Below, in pieces: positions 16,329-23,836 of a stretch of DNA of 64,000 bases (position 1 is its first letter; every line of letters begins with the position of its first letter). The notes beneath the pieces are model-generated. The model saw only the letters and a program-made list of their open reading frames with translations. It was not told where the DNA came from and did no database searches. The translations under genes were made by a program, and so were the position numbers. The DNA is from Clostridiales bacterium (lineage in GTDB: Bacteria; Bacillota; Clostridia; Oscillospirales; Oscillospiraceae). The DNA lies in assembly GCA_004555705.1 (NCBI GenBank), contig SFHI01000002.1:36159-100158 (forward strand), given 5' to 3'.

Positions 16329-16805
16329 ATGGAGTACATCGCTCACTACGATTCCCCTCTGGGGCCGCTGACCCTCTCCGCCGACGAAGCGGGGCTCACG
16401 GGCATTTCCTTTGCCGCACCCGAAAAAGTCACGGATGACAATGCCGTTCTGACCCAGGCAAAGCGCTGGCTGGACGCTTATTTCCGGGGAGAAACGCCGG
16501 ACCCCGCTTCCGTTTCCCTCTCCCTGAAGGGGACCCCCTTCCAGCTTCTCATCTGGAACCGGCTGCTGGCCATCCCCTACGGGGAAAGCGTCACTTACGG
16601 GGAGCTTGCCCGGGAGGCGGCGCAGTACCTGGGAAAGCGCGCCATGTCCGCCCAGGCCATCGGCGGCGCAGTGGGCCGCAACCCCATCCCCATTCTGGTC
16701 CCCTGCCACCGGGTGTTGGGGGCCGGAAACCGCCTCACCGGCTACTCCGGCGGCCTGGACATCAAAATCCGGCTCCTGACCCACGAAGGCTGCCCCTTCC
16801 GGTGA
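16329..16805 (+). CDS. ogt: Methylated-DNA--protein-cysteine methyltransferase
   Basis: Repairs O6-alkylguanine by irreversible transfer of the alkyl group to an active-site cysteine. The motif VPCHRVLGAG holds that cysteine near residue 126. The helix-turn-helix recognition segment YGELAREAAQYLGKRAMSAQ and the C-terminal GYSGGLDIKIRLLTHEG are present. Its length of 158 residues fits the Ogt type without an Ada regulatory domain. The ribosome site is CAAGGAGG. It is isolated between repeat elements. Confidence 0.95.
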   Translation: MEYIAHYDSPLGPLTLSADEAGLTGISFAAPEKVTDDNAVLTQAKRWLDAYFRGETPDPASVSLSLKGTPFQLLIWNRLLAIPYGESVTYGELAREAAQYLGKRAMSAQAIGGAVGRNPIPILVPCHRVLGAGNRLTGYSGGLDIKIRLLTHEGCPFR

Positions 16806-16958
16806 ATTGTTGTTTACAGTTTTCAAACACATTGCGTTTCCACTGTAGGGGCGGATATTATCCGCCCGAAACGTTCCGATAATTGAGCGTTTCCAATAAC
16901 AGTGCGCTTTCGATACCGTCAGGTTGCGGGCGGCTGATAGCCCTACAATGAACAATTT
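16804..16958. repeat. Family C (REP/BIME-like) element, copy 1
   Basis: The left outer end GAATTGTTGTTTACAG directly abuts the ogt stop. GTAG (16845) is followed by a GGGCGGATA/TATCCGCCC-type hairpin. The right unit is degenerate (GGGCGGCTGATAGCCCTAC) and the right outer end decays to ATGAACAATTTC next to the MATE stop. Confidence 0.82.
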
Positions 16959-16962
16959 CACT

Positions 16963-18327
16963 TTATCTTCTCTCCGGCTCCAGGCTGCAGGCGCGGATAC
17001 GGCTGCGAAGCCAGGTCCCGCGAAGATAGGCAATCAGGAACACCGTGGATGCCAGGCCCCAGCTGATGGGGTAGGCCGCGGCAAGCATCTCAATGGTGTG
17101 CACCCGGCTCACCACCAGGAATATCCAGATCACCCGGAACACACATACGCACATGCAGGTAATCACCGTGGGCAGCACGGAATACCCGGTGCCCCGCATG
17201 GTTCCCGCGAACACCTCCACCGGCATGAACAGAATATTGAAGGGAATAATAATCATCATCACATGGGCCCCTACACGGATCACATCCGTATCCGGGGTAT
17301 AAATTCCCAGAATAAACTCCCGGAAGGTCAGCTCCAGGATGCTGAGCATTCCCACCAGCGCCACACTCATGCCCATACACACCCACACGCTCTGGCGAAT
17401 TCGCCTGTACTGCTGGGCGCCGAAATTCTGGCCCACGAAGGTTGTGATGGATACGCCGAAGGCGCCGGAGATCATCCAGGTAAGTGCGTCAGACTTTCCG
17501 AAGGCCGTCCAGGCCGCCACCGTCACCTCTCCGAAGGAGTTGATACCGGACTGAATCAAAAGATTCGCCAGATCAAAGGTCACAAACTGCAATCCCGCGG
17601 GAATACCGATGTACAGAAGCCTTCGGACAAGCTCCTTGTGGATTCGGATTTTCTTCACCCGCAGACCGCTTTTGAGCAGGGCGCCAACTGCCAGGGCCGC
17701 GCTGATGACCTGGGAAATCACCGTTGCGGCAGCCGCTCCCGCGATCCCCATTTTCAGCACCACCACGCAGAGCACATCCATGGCAATGTTCACAAAGCAG
17801 GCCGCAATGAGGTAAAGCATCGGTCTGCGGGAATCCCCCATGGCCCGCAGAATCCCCGCACCCATGTTGTATACCATGGAAGCAACCGCCCCGCAGAAAT
17901 AAATTCGAACATAGGTGGCCGCGTCCTCCCGGCAGCTCTCCGGGGTGCGGATCAGGGCCAGAATTCGGGGGCCGAAGGCCATGCCCACCGTTGCTGTCAC
18001 CAAACCCAGAACCAGGGACAGCGCTACTCCGGTATGGAGCGCCCGGTCGGTGCCCTCCCGGTCATTGGCCCCGTAATACTGGGACAGGATCACCGTTGCT
18101 CCGGTGCTGAGACCGATAAAAAACCCGTTGATCAGGTTAATCAGCGGAGACGTGGAGCCCACTGCCGCCAGCGCCTGGGTACCCACCGCCCGGCCCACGA
18201 TGATGGTATCCACCGTGTTGTACATCTGCTGGAAGAAGGACCCCAGCAGAATGGGAAAGAAAAAGATCAGCAGCTGCTTCCAGATCACCCCTTGGGTGAT
18301 CCCCCTTGCCGAGTCATTACGGGACAT
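16963..18327 (-). CDS. MATE-family multidrug/solute efflux pump
   Basis: Twelve-helix membrane antiporter of 454 residues, probably exchanging Na+ or H+ for cationic compounds. The family pattern is visible at the N-terminus (FFPILLGSFFQQMYNTVDTIIVGR) and in the halves' repeated AVGSTSPLINLINGFFIG region. The C-terminus is short and basic. Substrate cannot be inferred. The start at 18327 follows GAAAGGAGAAG. It is monocistronic, with family A copy 4 directly upstream. Confidence 0.93.
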   Translation of the reverse strand: MSRNDSARGITQGVIWKQLLIFFFPILLGSFFQQMYNTVDTIIVGRAVGTQALAAVGSTSPLINLINGFFIGLSTGATVILSQYYGANDREGTDRALHTGVALSLVLGLVTATVGMAFGPRILALIRTPESCREDAATYVRIYFCGAVASMVYNMGAGILRAMGDSRRPMLYLIAACFVNIAMDVLCVVVLKMGIAGAAAATVISQVISAALAVGALLKSGLRVKKIRIHKELVRRLLYIGIPAGLQFVTFDLANLLIQSGINSFGEVTVAAWTAFGKSDALTWMISGAFGVSITTFVGQNFGAQQYRRIRQSVWVCMGMSVALVGMLSILELTFREFILGIYTPDTDVIRVGAHVMMIIIPFNILFMPVEVFAGTMRGTGYSVLPTVITCMCVCVFRVIWIFLVVSRVHTIEMLAAAYPISWGLASTVFLIAYLRGTWLRSRIRACSLEPERR

Positions 18328-18370
18328 GAAACGCTTCTCCTTTCGCTGAAGGGATGAATATCAGATAGAT

Positions 18371-18571
18371 GAATTGTTGTTTAGCGCACTAAAAAAGAAG
18401 ATGTCATTGCGAACCAGGCCGCAGCCTGGTGTGGCAATCCCCCAACAATTCAGGACGGTTCGTTAGGGCGTTTGTCCATTTTTTGCACATTTCGGAATAT
18501 CCAGGGGATTGCCACGCCACTCAAGCGCACTGGCTCGCAATGACAGCGTATATTTTGTAAACAACAATTTA
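18371..18571. repeat. Family A element, copy 4 (short type)
   Basis: Outer ends are GAATTGTTGTTTA (18371-18383) and TAAACAACAATTTA (ending 18571). The core is 18402-18545. The left mini-hairpin is ACCAGGCCGCAGCCTGGT. The right is the variant CCACTCAAGCGCACTGG. The short type has a different middle (CAACAATTCAGGACGG and on) shared with copies 6 and 8. Confidence 0.88.
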
Positions 18572-18610
18572 CCGAACACCGCACTTCTCGTTGTCCAATC
18601 CCCAAGAAAT

Positions 18611-18633
18611 CCCCCGGATTTGTCATCCGGGGG
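18611..18633 (-). terminator. Probable terminator of the EamA-like gene
   Basis: A perfect 9-bp stem CCCCCGGAT/ATCCGGGGG with a 5-base loop lies 22 bases after the stop. On the minus strand it is followed by a weak ATTTCTT tract. Confidence 0.55.
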
Positions 18634-18654
18634 TTCTCATGTAAAATCCGGGCT

Positions 18655-19068
18655 TCACAGCACCATCAGCAGTGTGCCCGCGCCAATCAGCAGGCAGCCG
18701 ATTACGGATTTGGTGGTAACCTTCTCATGCAGGAACACGAAGGCCAGCACCAGGGTGATGACAACGCTCAGTTTGTCCACAGGAACCACCTTGGACGCCT
18801 CCCCGATCTGCAGCGCCTTGTAATAGCACAGCCAGGAGGCCCCGGTGGCGAGACCCGACAAAATCAGGAAAATCCAGCTCTTCCGGGAAATGCTGCCAAT
18901 TCCCCCCTGAGCATTGGTAAGAAACACCATTCCCCAGGCCATGGCCAGCACGATGCAGGTTCTCAGGGCCGTTGCAAGGTTGGAGTTCACCCCTTCAATT
19001 CCCACCTTGGCAAGAATGGAAGTCAACGCCGCGAATACGGCGGAAGCAAGCGCAAAAACAAGCCACAT
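18655..19068 (-). CDS. Half-size EamA/DMT-superfamily membrane protein
   Basis: 137 residues with about five hydrophobic helices and a single EamA domain (WLVFALASAVFAALTSILAKVG to GTLLMVL). Typical EamA permeases have two such domains in one chain. A single-domain protein would have to dimerise, as EmrE-type members do. The start is ATG 19068, preceded by AAAGGAGG. A longer frame to 19221 would cross its own promoter. The substrate is unknown. Confidence 0.85.
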   Translation of the reverse strand: MWLVFALASAVFAALTSILAKVGIEGVNSNLATALRTCIVLAMAWGMVFLTNAQGGIGSISRKSWIFLILSGLATGASWLCYYKALQIGEASKVVPVDKLSVVITLVLAFVFLHEKVTTKSVIGCLLIGAGTLLMVL

Positions 19069-19098
19069 TTCCAAATTCCTCCTTTTTTCATCCACGAC

Positions 19099-19127
19099 AG
19101 TATAGCACTTTCGCTCCCGGGCCGCAA
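19099..19127 (-). promoter_or_regulatory. Promoter of the EamA-like gene
   Basis: On the minus strand: -35 TTGCGG (19122-19127), 17-bp spacer, -10 TATACT (19099-19104). The start codon is 30 bases downstream. Confidence 0.6.
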
Positions 19128-19244
19128 TACCCTTTCTTACAAAAACAAAAAGAATCCATGGAAAAACGAATGCCCCCTTCCCCAGGCGGATGTATGATAG
19201 ATGAAAGAACGCAAACCACACAATTTTGCCCCAAGGAGGCGCCT

Positions 19245-20207
19245 ATGTACGAGAACAATTATTCCGTTTTATCGAAGGTCTGCGAAGAGAAGGCCGTGAT
19301 CCGACATGTGTCCAGGCACCGGAAAAGTGACGGTACCATGGATGTGGAGGGAAACCTTCGCATCTGGAACAACGCTATTGCCCGCTTTGACCAAATCCCC
19401 CTCTGGGAGCAGGGCGCCCCGGGCTACGATGACCGGGACCCGCTGCAGCCCCAGCCCTCTCTGATTTTCGTTCCTGCCCAGGGGGTTCCTCAGAGTGTCG
19501 GGACGGTGATCGTCGCCCACGGCGGCGGCTTTGAAACCCGAACCGGCTGCGAAGGGATGCACGTTGCCAAATGGTTTTCCGACGCCGGCTTCAACACCGC
19601 CATCCTCACCTACCGCCTGCGGCCCTACAGCAGGTTTGACGCCATGGCCGATATGCAGCGGGCCATCCGGCTCCTGCGGCACAGGAAAGAGGAGCTGGGC
19701 ATTACTGACCGGGTGGCTGTGATGGGCTTCTCCGCCGGAGGAATGCTCAGCGCCAACTGCGCTACCCATTTCGACCTGGGGAATCCGGAGGCGGAGGACC
19801 TCATTGAGCGTCAGTCCTGCCGGCCGGACGCGGCGGTTCTCGGCTACGGGGCCTTTGCCTTTGCCGGACTCCCCGGAGGTTTTTTCGAAGACCCCTTCGG
19901 AAACACCACCCGGAATCCCTTTGTGGCGAACAGGGAGGAGCTGCTGTACTTTGCTCCCGAGGTGAACATCACTCGCCAGACGCCTCCCTTCTTCATCTGG
20001 CAGACCAACAGCGACGATCCCCGCCACAGCTTTACCCTGGGTCAGGCCCTCACCGCCGTTGGCATTCCCTTTGAAATGCACCTGTTCCCCCAGGGCGTTC
20101 ACGGTCTGGCCCTGGCCGACGGGAACAACGACCTTTCCATGGATATCCCCCACGTCGCCCGCTGGGCCTCCCTCTGTGCGGAGTGGCTGCGGGACCAGAA
20201 TATCTGA
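19245..20207 (+). CDS. Alpha/beta-hydrolase (BD-FAE/acetylxylan-esterase-like)
   Basis: A 320-residue serine hydrolase of the carbohydrate-esterase-like group. The oxyanion-hole segment AHGGGF is followed by the nucleophile elbow GFSAGG. The catalytic aspartate is probably in TNSDDPRHS and the histidine in PQGVHGLALAD. There is no signal peptide, so it is probably cytoplasmic. The start is ATG 19245 with AAGGAGG six bases before it. A longer open frame from 18972 is antisense to the neighbouring gene. Next to a glycan-uptake locus, removal of acetyl or feruloyl groups from imported sugars is plausible but unproven. Confidence 0.85.
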   Translation: MYENNYSVLSKVCEEKAVIRHVSRHRKSDGTMDVEGNLRIWNNAIARFDQIPLWEQGAPGYDDRDPLQPQPSLIFVPAQGVPQSVGTVIVAHGGGFETRTGCEGMHVAKWFSDAGFNTAILTYRLRPYSRFDAMADMQRAIRLLRHRKEELGITDRVAVMGFSAGGMLSANCATHFDLGNPEAEDLIERQSCRPDAAVLGYGAFAFAGLPGGFFEDPFGNTTRNPFVANREELLYFAPEVNITRQTPPFFIWQTNSDDPRHSFTLGQALTAVGIPFEMHLFPQGVHGLALADGNNDLSMDIPHVARWASLCAEWLRDQNI

Positions 20208-20226
20208 ACAATCTGTTTTCCGAAAA

Positions 20227-20258
20227 GAGCAGCCGGTGTCCCCCAACACCGGCTGCTC
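20227..20258 (+). terminator. Terminator of the hydrolase gene
   Basis: 13-bp perfect stem GAGCAGCCGGTGT/ACACCGGCTGCTC located 20 bases after the stop. The following tract (TCCCGTTTG) is weak in T. Confidence 0.65.
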
Positions 20259-20290
20259 TCCCGTTTGCACTTCTTCTTTCGAAAATACGG

Positions 20291-20681
20291 TAAATTGTTG
20301 TTTTCAGCTATATCACCGTAGTAGCTTGTTATCTCTAATGCTTTAGATCCGGAAAATATTCAACAGTGCTGTCATCCTGAGCGAAGCGGAGCGAAGTCGA
20401 AGGATCTTGGCACGAAATTGACTGCAAATGGTAACGAAATGCGTAGATCCCTCGACGCGCTGCGCTTGCTCGGGATGACAACGTTTTTGGTTTTCTTCGT
20501 CGGTTCCTAAAATTTTAGAAATAACATCCTAGTAGGGGCGGATATCATCCGCCCGTAACCTTTCGTCTACAAAAGCACTCCGTTCTATCGGAAATGCTCA
20601 AAATACGGAACCTTTCAGGCGGCTAATAGCCGCCCCTACGGCAGCAACGTAAGGTGTTCGAAAACTGTAAACAACAATTTA
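20291..20681. repeat. Family C element, copy 2, split by family D
   Basis: Outer ends are TAAATTGTTGTTTTCAG and CTGTAAACAACAATTTA. The left GTAG is duplicated around the D element. The rejoined left unit reads GTAGGGGCGGATATCATCC, the right unit GGCGGCTAATAGCCGCC plus CCTAC. Confidence 0.88.
20322..20531. mobile_element. Family D 210-bp element nested in family C
   Basis: Imperfect terminal inverted repeats start TAGCTTGTTATCTCTAA and end TTTCTAAAA-type complement ATAACATCCTA. Inside is a second inverted pair, GCTGTCATCCTGAGCGAAGC against GCTCGGGATGACAACG. It is flanked by the 4-bp direct repeat GTAG (20318-20321 and 20532-20535). Only one copy is present in the window. Confidence 0.78.
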
Positions 20682-20702
20682 CCTCAACTGTGTCCATATC
20701 AT

Positions 20703-21845
20703 TTATATAATTCTATTCCCGTCCCGGTCGAAGAAGTGGAATTTCTTTTCCATGGGCGCCACCGAAAGCTCCTGGCCTCTGCGAAGGGGCCTTGCTTTTT
20801 CCGCCTCCAGCACCACGGAGAATTCCGTGTCCCCCTGTTTCAGGTGGAGCACCGATTCAGAGCCCAGGTCCTCCGCGTGGACAAGCCTTGTCCGGATACC
20901 GTCCTCCTCCAGGGAGAAATGCACCGGACGGATTCCCACCCGGAAATCCCCCAGAAGCTCCCGGGCGGAAGCCGGCAGCGGGAAGCGCTTTCCCAGCAGC
21001 AGAAACGTTCCGTCCCCCTCCCCCCGAACCGGGAACAGGTTCATGGGCGGTGCGCCCACCGTGGAAGCCACATAGCAATTGACCGGCCGGTTGTAGACCT
21101 CCGCGGCAGAGCCGTCCTGCACAATCTGCCCCTCCCTCATTACCAGAATCCGCTCTCCCAGGGAGAGGGCCTCGTTCTGGTCGTGGGTCACATAGACGAA
21201 GGTGGTCCCCAGTTCCTGGTGGAGCCGCTTCACCATTGCCCGCAGGGAGGCGCGCAGCGGGGCGTCCAGATTGCTGAAGGGCTCGTCCATCAGAAACACC
21301 TGGGGCCTGCGCACCAGAGCCCGGGCAATGGCAATCCGCTGGAGCTGTCCTCCGGAAAGCTCCGAGGGCAGCCGGTCCAGGCACTGCTCAATTTGCAGAA
21401 GACCGGCCATATGCCGGACGGTAGCCTCCAGCTCCCCACGGGGGATGTGAAGGTTTCGCAGAGGGAAGGCGATGTTGTCAAAGGCCGTCAGATGGGGATA
21501 CAGGGAATAATTCTGAAACACCATGGCCACATCCCGCTGCTCCGGCGGCAGGCCGTTCATGACCTTGCCGTCAAAGCGCACCTCTCCCAGGGAGGGGTCC
21601 TCCAGCCCGGCGATCAGCCGCAGCAGGGTGGTTTTTCCACAGCCGGAGGGCCCCAACAGTACCACAAACTCCCCCGGCTGAATGCTTATATTGATTTTCT
21701 GCAGCACTACCACTCCTTCGTTGGTGGTATGGGGCATGGCCTTCTGCCTTTCGAGAAACTCCCGCTGCTTTTTCCGGCCAATCAGGCCCCGAACCTGGGT
21801 GAAGGGATAGATTTTTACGATCCCACTCAGCGCAATCTCAGCCAT
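20703..21845 (-). CDS. CUT1-type ABC transporter ATPase (MsmK/UgpC-like)
   Basis: The 380-residue nucleotide-binding subunit for carbohydrate import. Walker A is GPSGCGKTT, the signature SELSGGQLQRIAIARAL, Walker B VFLMDEPFSNLD, and the switch histidine TFVYVTHDQNEA. The C-terminal TOBE/OB region (GIRPVHFSLEEDG) is typical of MalK-like ATPases. There is an unusual ~25-residue basic insertion between the first strand (KIYPF) and VVLQKINISI, which could be a specific partner contact. It overlaps the DUF624 gene by 8 bases and closes the operon. It is probably the energiser of the permeases at 25350-27248. Confidence 0.93.
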   Translation of the reverse strand: MAEIALSGIVKIYPFTQVRGLIGRKKQREFLERQKAMPHTTNEGVVVLQKINISIQPGEFVVLLGPSGCGKTTLLRLIAGLEDPSLGEVRFDGKVMNGLPPEQRDVAMVFQNYSLYPHLTAFDNIAFPLRNLHIPRGELEATVRHMAGLLQIEQCLDRLPSELSGGQLQRIAIARALVRRPQVFLMDEPFSNLDAPLRASLRAMVKRLHQELGTTFVYVTHDQNEALSLGERILVMREGQIVQDGSAAEVYNRPVNCYVASTVGAPPMNLFPVRGEGDGTFLLLGKRFPLPASARELLGDFRVGIRPVHFSLEEDGIRTRLVHAEDLGSESVLHLKQGDTEFSVVLEAEKARPLRRGQELSVAPMEKKFHFFDRDGNRII

Positions 21846-22560
21846 GGCTGTCCTCCCCGGCGGAACTGTCCAGCATTCTGTCCAGGGAAAGGGCGGAGGT
21901 TTCCTCCTCCCCCTGGGCTTCCTCCGGGGCAGCCTCCTGCTCCTGCTCCAGTCCGCTCTCCCGGATGTACTGATTCATGATTTTCTCCGTTCCGCCCCGG
22001 ATCAGGTCCATATACACCGCCGGAATCACCAGCAGAAGCAGCGGGAAAAACTCAACACTCCACACGGCGGCTGCCAGGAGCAGCAGATACCACACGGAGC
22101 GAAGCAGGTGCTTGCCGGAAAAATACATGGCCAGCCGAACGATCACGGAGGTCCCGCCCTCGAACCGGGCCAGAACCGGCGGAACAAACACCAGCATGGC
22201 CGCCAGCGGAATCCCGACCAGGATGCCCGCCGCCATATAGATCGTGCCGAAAATCCCCACGGACCAGATTTTTGTCCCGGTGTAGATGCCGAAGCAGACC
22301 AGCGCGGTCAAAACGCCCAGCACAGCGGTAAGCGCCACCCCCGGACGCAGGGCATCCCGGAAGGCAGTAAAGAAATCCTTGGTCACTCCGGTGCCCCTGC
22401 CCATCACCACCCCCGCCACGCTGTGGTACAGCGCGGCGCAGGCGGGCAGAATGGTCAGCACGGGAAGGCAGCACACCACCCAATAGAAGCTGACAATCAT
22501 CATGTTGGCCGCTTTCACCATCAGCCGGATCACCGGATTGTTGTATTGCATCATGCCCAT
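21838..22560 (-). CDS. DUF624/YesL-family membrane protein
   Basis: A 240-residue protein with about five transmembrane helices, beginning MGMMQYNNPVIRLMVKAANM, which is typical of the DUF624 (YesL) family. These proteins regularly accompany carbohydrate ABC importers with YesM/YesN regulators, but their function is not established. The last ~40 residues form an acidic Glu-rich tail, presumably cytoplasmic. It starts 12 bases after the deacetylase stop and overlaps the ATPase gene, so it is within the operon. Confidence 0.85.
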   Translation of the reverse strand: MGMMQYNNPVIRLMVKAANMMIVSFYWVVCCLPVLTILPACAALYHSVAGVVMGRGTGVTKDFFTAFRDALRPGVALTAVLGVLTALVCFGIYTGTKIWSVGIFGTIYMAAGILVGIPLAAMLVFVPPVLARFEGGTSVIVRLAMYFSGKHLLRSVWYLLLLAAAVWSVEFFPLLLLVIPAVYMDLIRGGTEKIMNQYIRESGLEQEQEAAPEEAQGEEETSALSLDRMLDSSAGEDSHG

Positions 22561-22572
22561 GGCGCGCTCCTG

Positions 22573-23436
22573 TTACAGCGGTGTGGGGGCGATGGCCGTA
22601 CACGCCCCGGCTTTCAGCACAGCGGTTGCATCCCAGGAAGTACGGATGGTCACATCCACAGCGCTGGGGTTGTAGATCACGGAACCGTCCACCGCGTATT
22701 CCAGCCGGCGGTAGGCATTGACATAGTCGATGATCTCCCCGTTGGTGGCAAACCAGACGGTGTCATCGTGCCCCGCCATGAATTCCGCCAGTTTCTCGAT
22801 CACATCCCAGTTGCCGTCCCCGTCAAATTCGTAGGCGTGGCCCCAAACATAGAACAGCATGGGCCCGAAGGGGAAGCCCTCCACAAACGCTTTCGCCAGC
22901 TCCATGAGCTTCTCATCATTGTGATGGCAGGTGGGGTTCCACTCCAGAAAATCCTCCGGCAGCCGGAAGTCGTGGGTGGATTTCACGGTTCTGGCCCCCT
23001 GATACCCGGCCATGCGCAGCATCTGCTTCACGTCCTCGTTGAAGAAGCCAAAGGGATAGGCAAACATTTTCAGGGGCTTTCCCACGATGCCCTCCAGCGC
23101 CCGCTTGTCCTCGGTGATTTCGTAGGCAGCCAGGGGCGTGCCCACCGCATCCAGGGCGGAATGATAAAGCCCATGGCCCGCGATCTCGTGGGTGCGGTAA
23201 ACCTGGGGCACCTCCTGGGGGGACACCTTGGATACATCCAGTTCCTTCTTCCCTGGAGCCCGGGCAATTTCCCTGTGTCCCAAAAGGCCGGAGCCCAGAT
23301 TGAAGGTGCACTTGAGCCCATATTTCCGGAAAAGCTCCGCCAGACGGCGATCCTGCACAACGCCGTCGTCATAGCTCAGGGTAAAGGCCTTGCTCTTCCC
23401 GCCGGGGAACACCAGTGAATCAAATCTCTTTCCCAT
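22573..23436 (-). CDS. Polysaccharide deacetylase (CE4/NodB-like)
   Basis: A 287-residue protein with the NodB-type first motif FTLSYDDGV, giving the catalytic and metal-binding aspartates. A second motif, HEIAGHGLYHS, supplies metal histidines. Later segments are YPFGFFNEDV and MLFYVWGHAYEFD. It would remove N- or O-acetyl groups from glycans. No signal peptide is visible, so it may act inside the cell. The start ATG 23436 has AGGAGG seven bases upstream. A longer frame reads through family A copy 5 and is spurious. The C-terminal ~50 residues look like a beta-rich extension. Confidence 0.87.
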   Translation of the reverse strand: MGKRFDSLVFPGGKSKAFTLSYDDGVVQDRRLAELFRKYGLKCTFNLGSGLLGHREIARAPGKKELDVSKVSPQEVPQVYRTHEIAGHGLYHSALDAVGTPLAAYEITEDKRALEGIVGKPLKMFAYPFGFFNEDVKQMLRMAGYQGARTVKSTHDFRLPEDFLEWNPTCHHNDEKLMELAKAFVEGFPFGPMLFYVWGHAYEFDGDGNWDVIEKLAEFMAGHDDTVWFATNGEIIDYVNAYRRLEYAVDGSVIYNPSAVDVTIRTSWDATAVLKAGACTAIAPTPL

Positions 23437-23563
23437 TTTTAACCTCCTGAAAATACGCAGAACAGGGCACGGCCCCAAAAAGCCATGCCCTATGGCCGGG
23501 ACGCCCCCTGGGGGACATCCCGGTATCCTTTTTATGCCCGTCGGAGTTCGACAGCAAATCGAC

Positions 23564-23801
23564 AAATTGTTGTTTACATTACACGTTCCAAGTTTTCTGT
23601 CATTGCGAACCAGTCCGCAGACTGGTGTGGCAATCCCCCGGTTGAACGGAACCAGGAAACGATTACCACCAAAAATTGCAGCGACTTCCACTCTTCCGGG
23701 CACTTTTCGGTACATTTCCCCTCTAACCAGGGGATTGCCGCGCTAGTGTGCGCACTGGCTCGCAATGACAGCGTTTATTTGGTGTGCGAAACAACAATTT
23801 A
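23564..23801. repeat. Family A element, copy 5 (long type)
   Basis: Outer ends are AAATTGTTGTTTA (23564-23576) and AAACAACAATTTA (ending 23801). The core is 23598-23770. Mini-hairpins are ACCAGTCCGCAGACTGGT and GCTAGTGTGCGCACTGGC. It lies inside the probable transport operon between the serine hydrolase and deacetylase genes. Confidence 0.9.
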
Positions 23802-23836
23802 TCTTTCTGCCGGATAACGCCGGGCAGCATTTTCCC

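Noticed and set aside
23437..23715. N-terminal extension of the deacetylase
   Set aside because: It reads through family A repeat 5. ATG 23436 has AGGAGG upstream.
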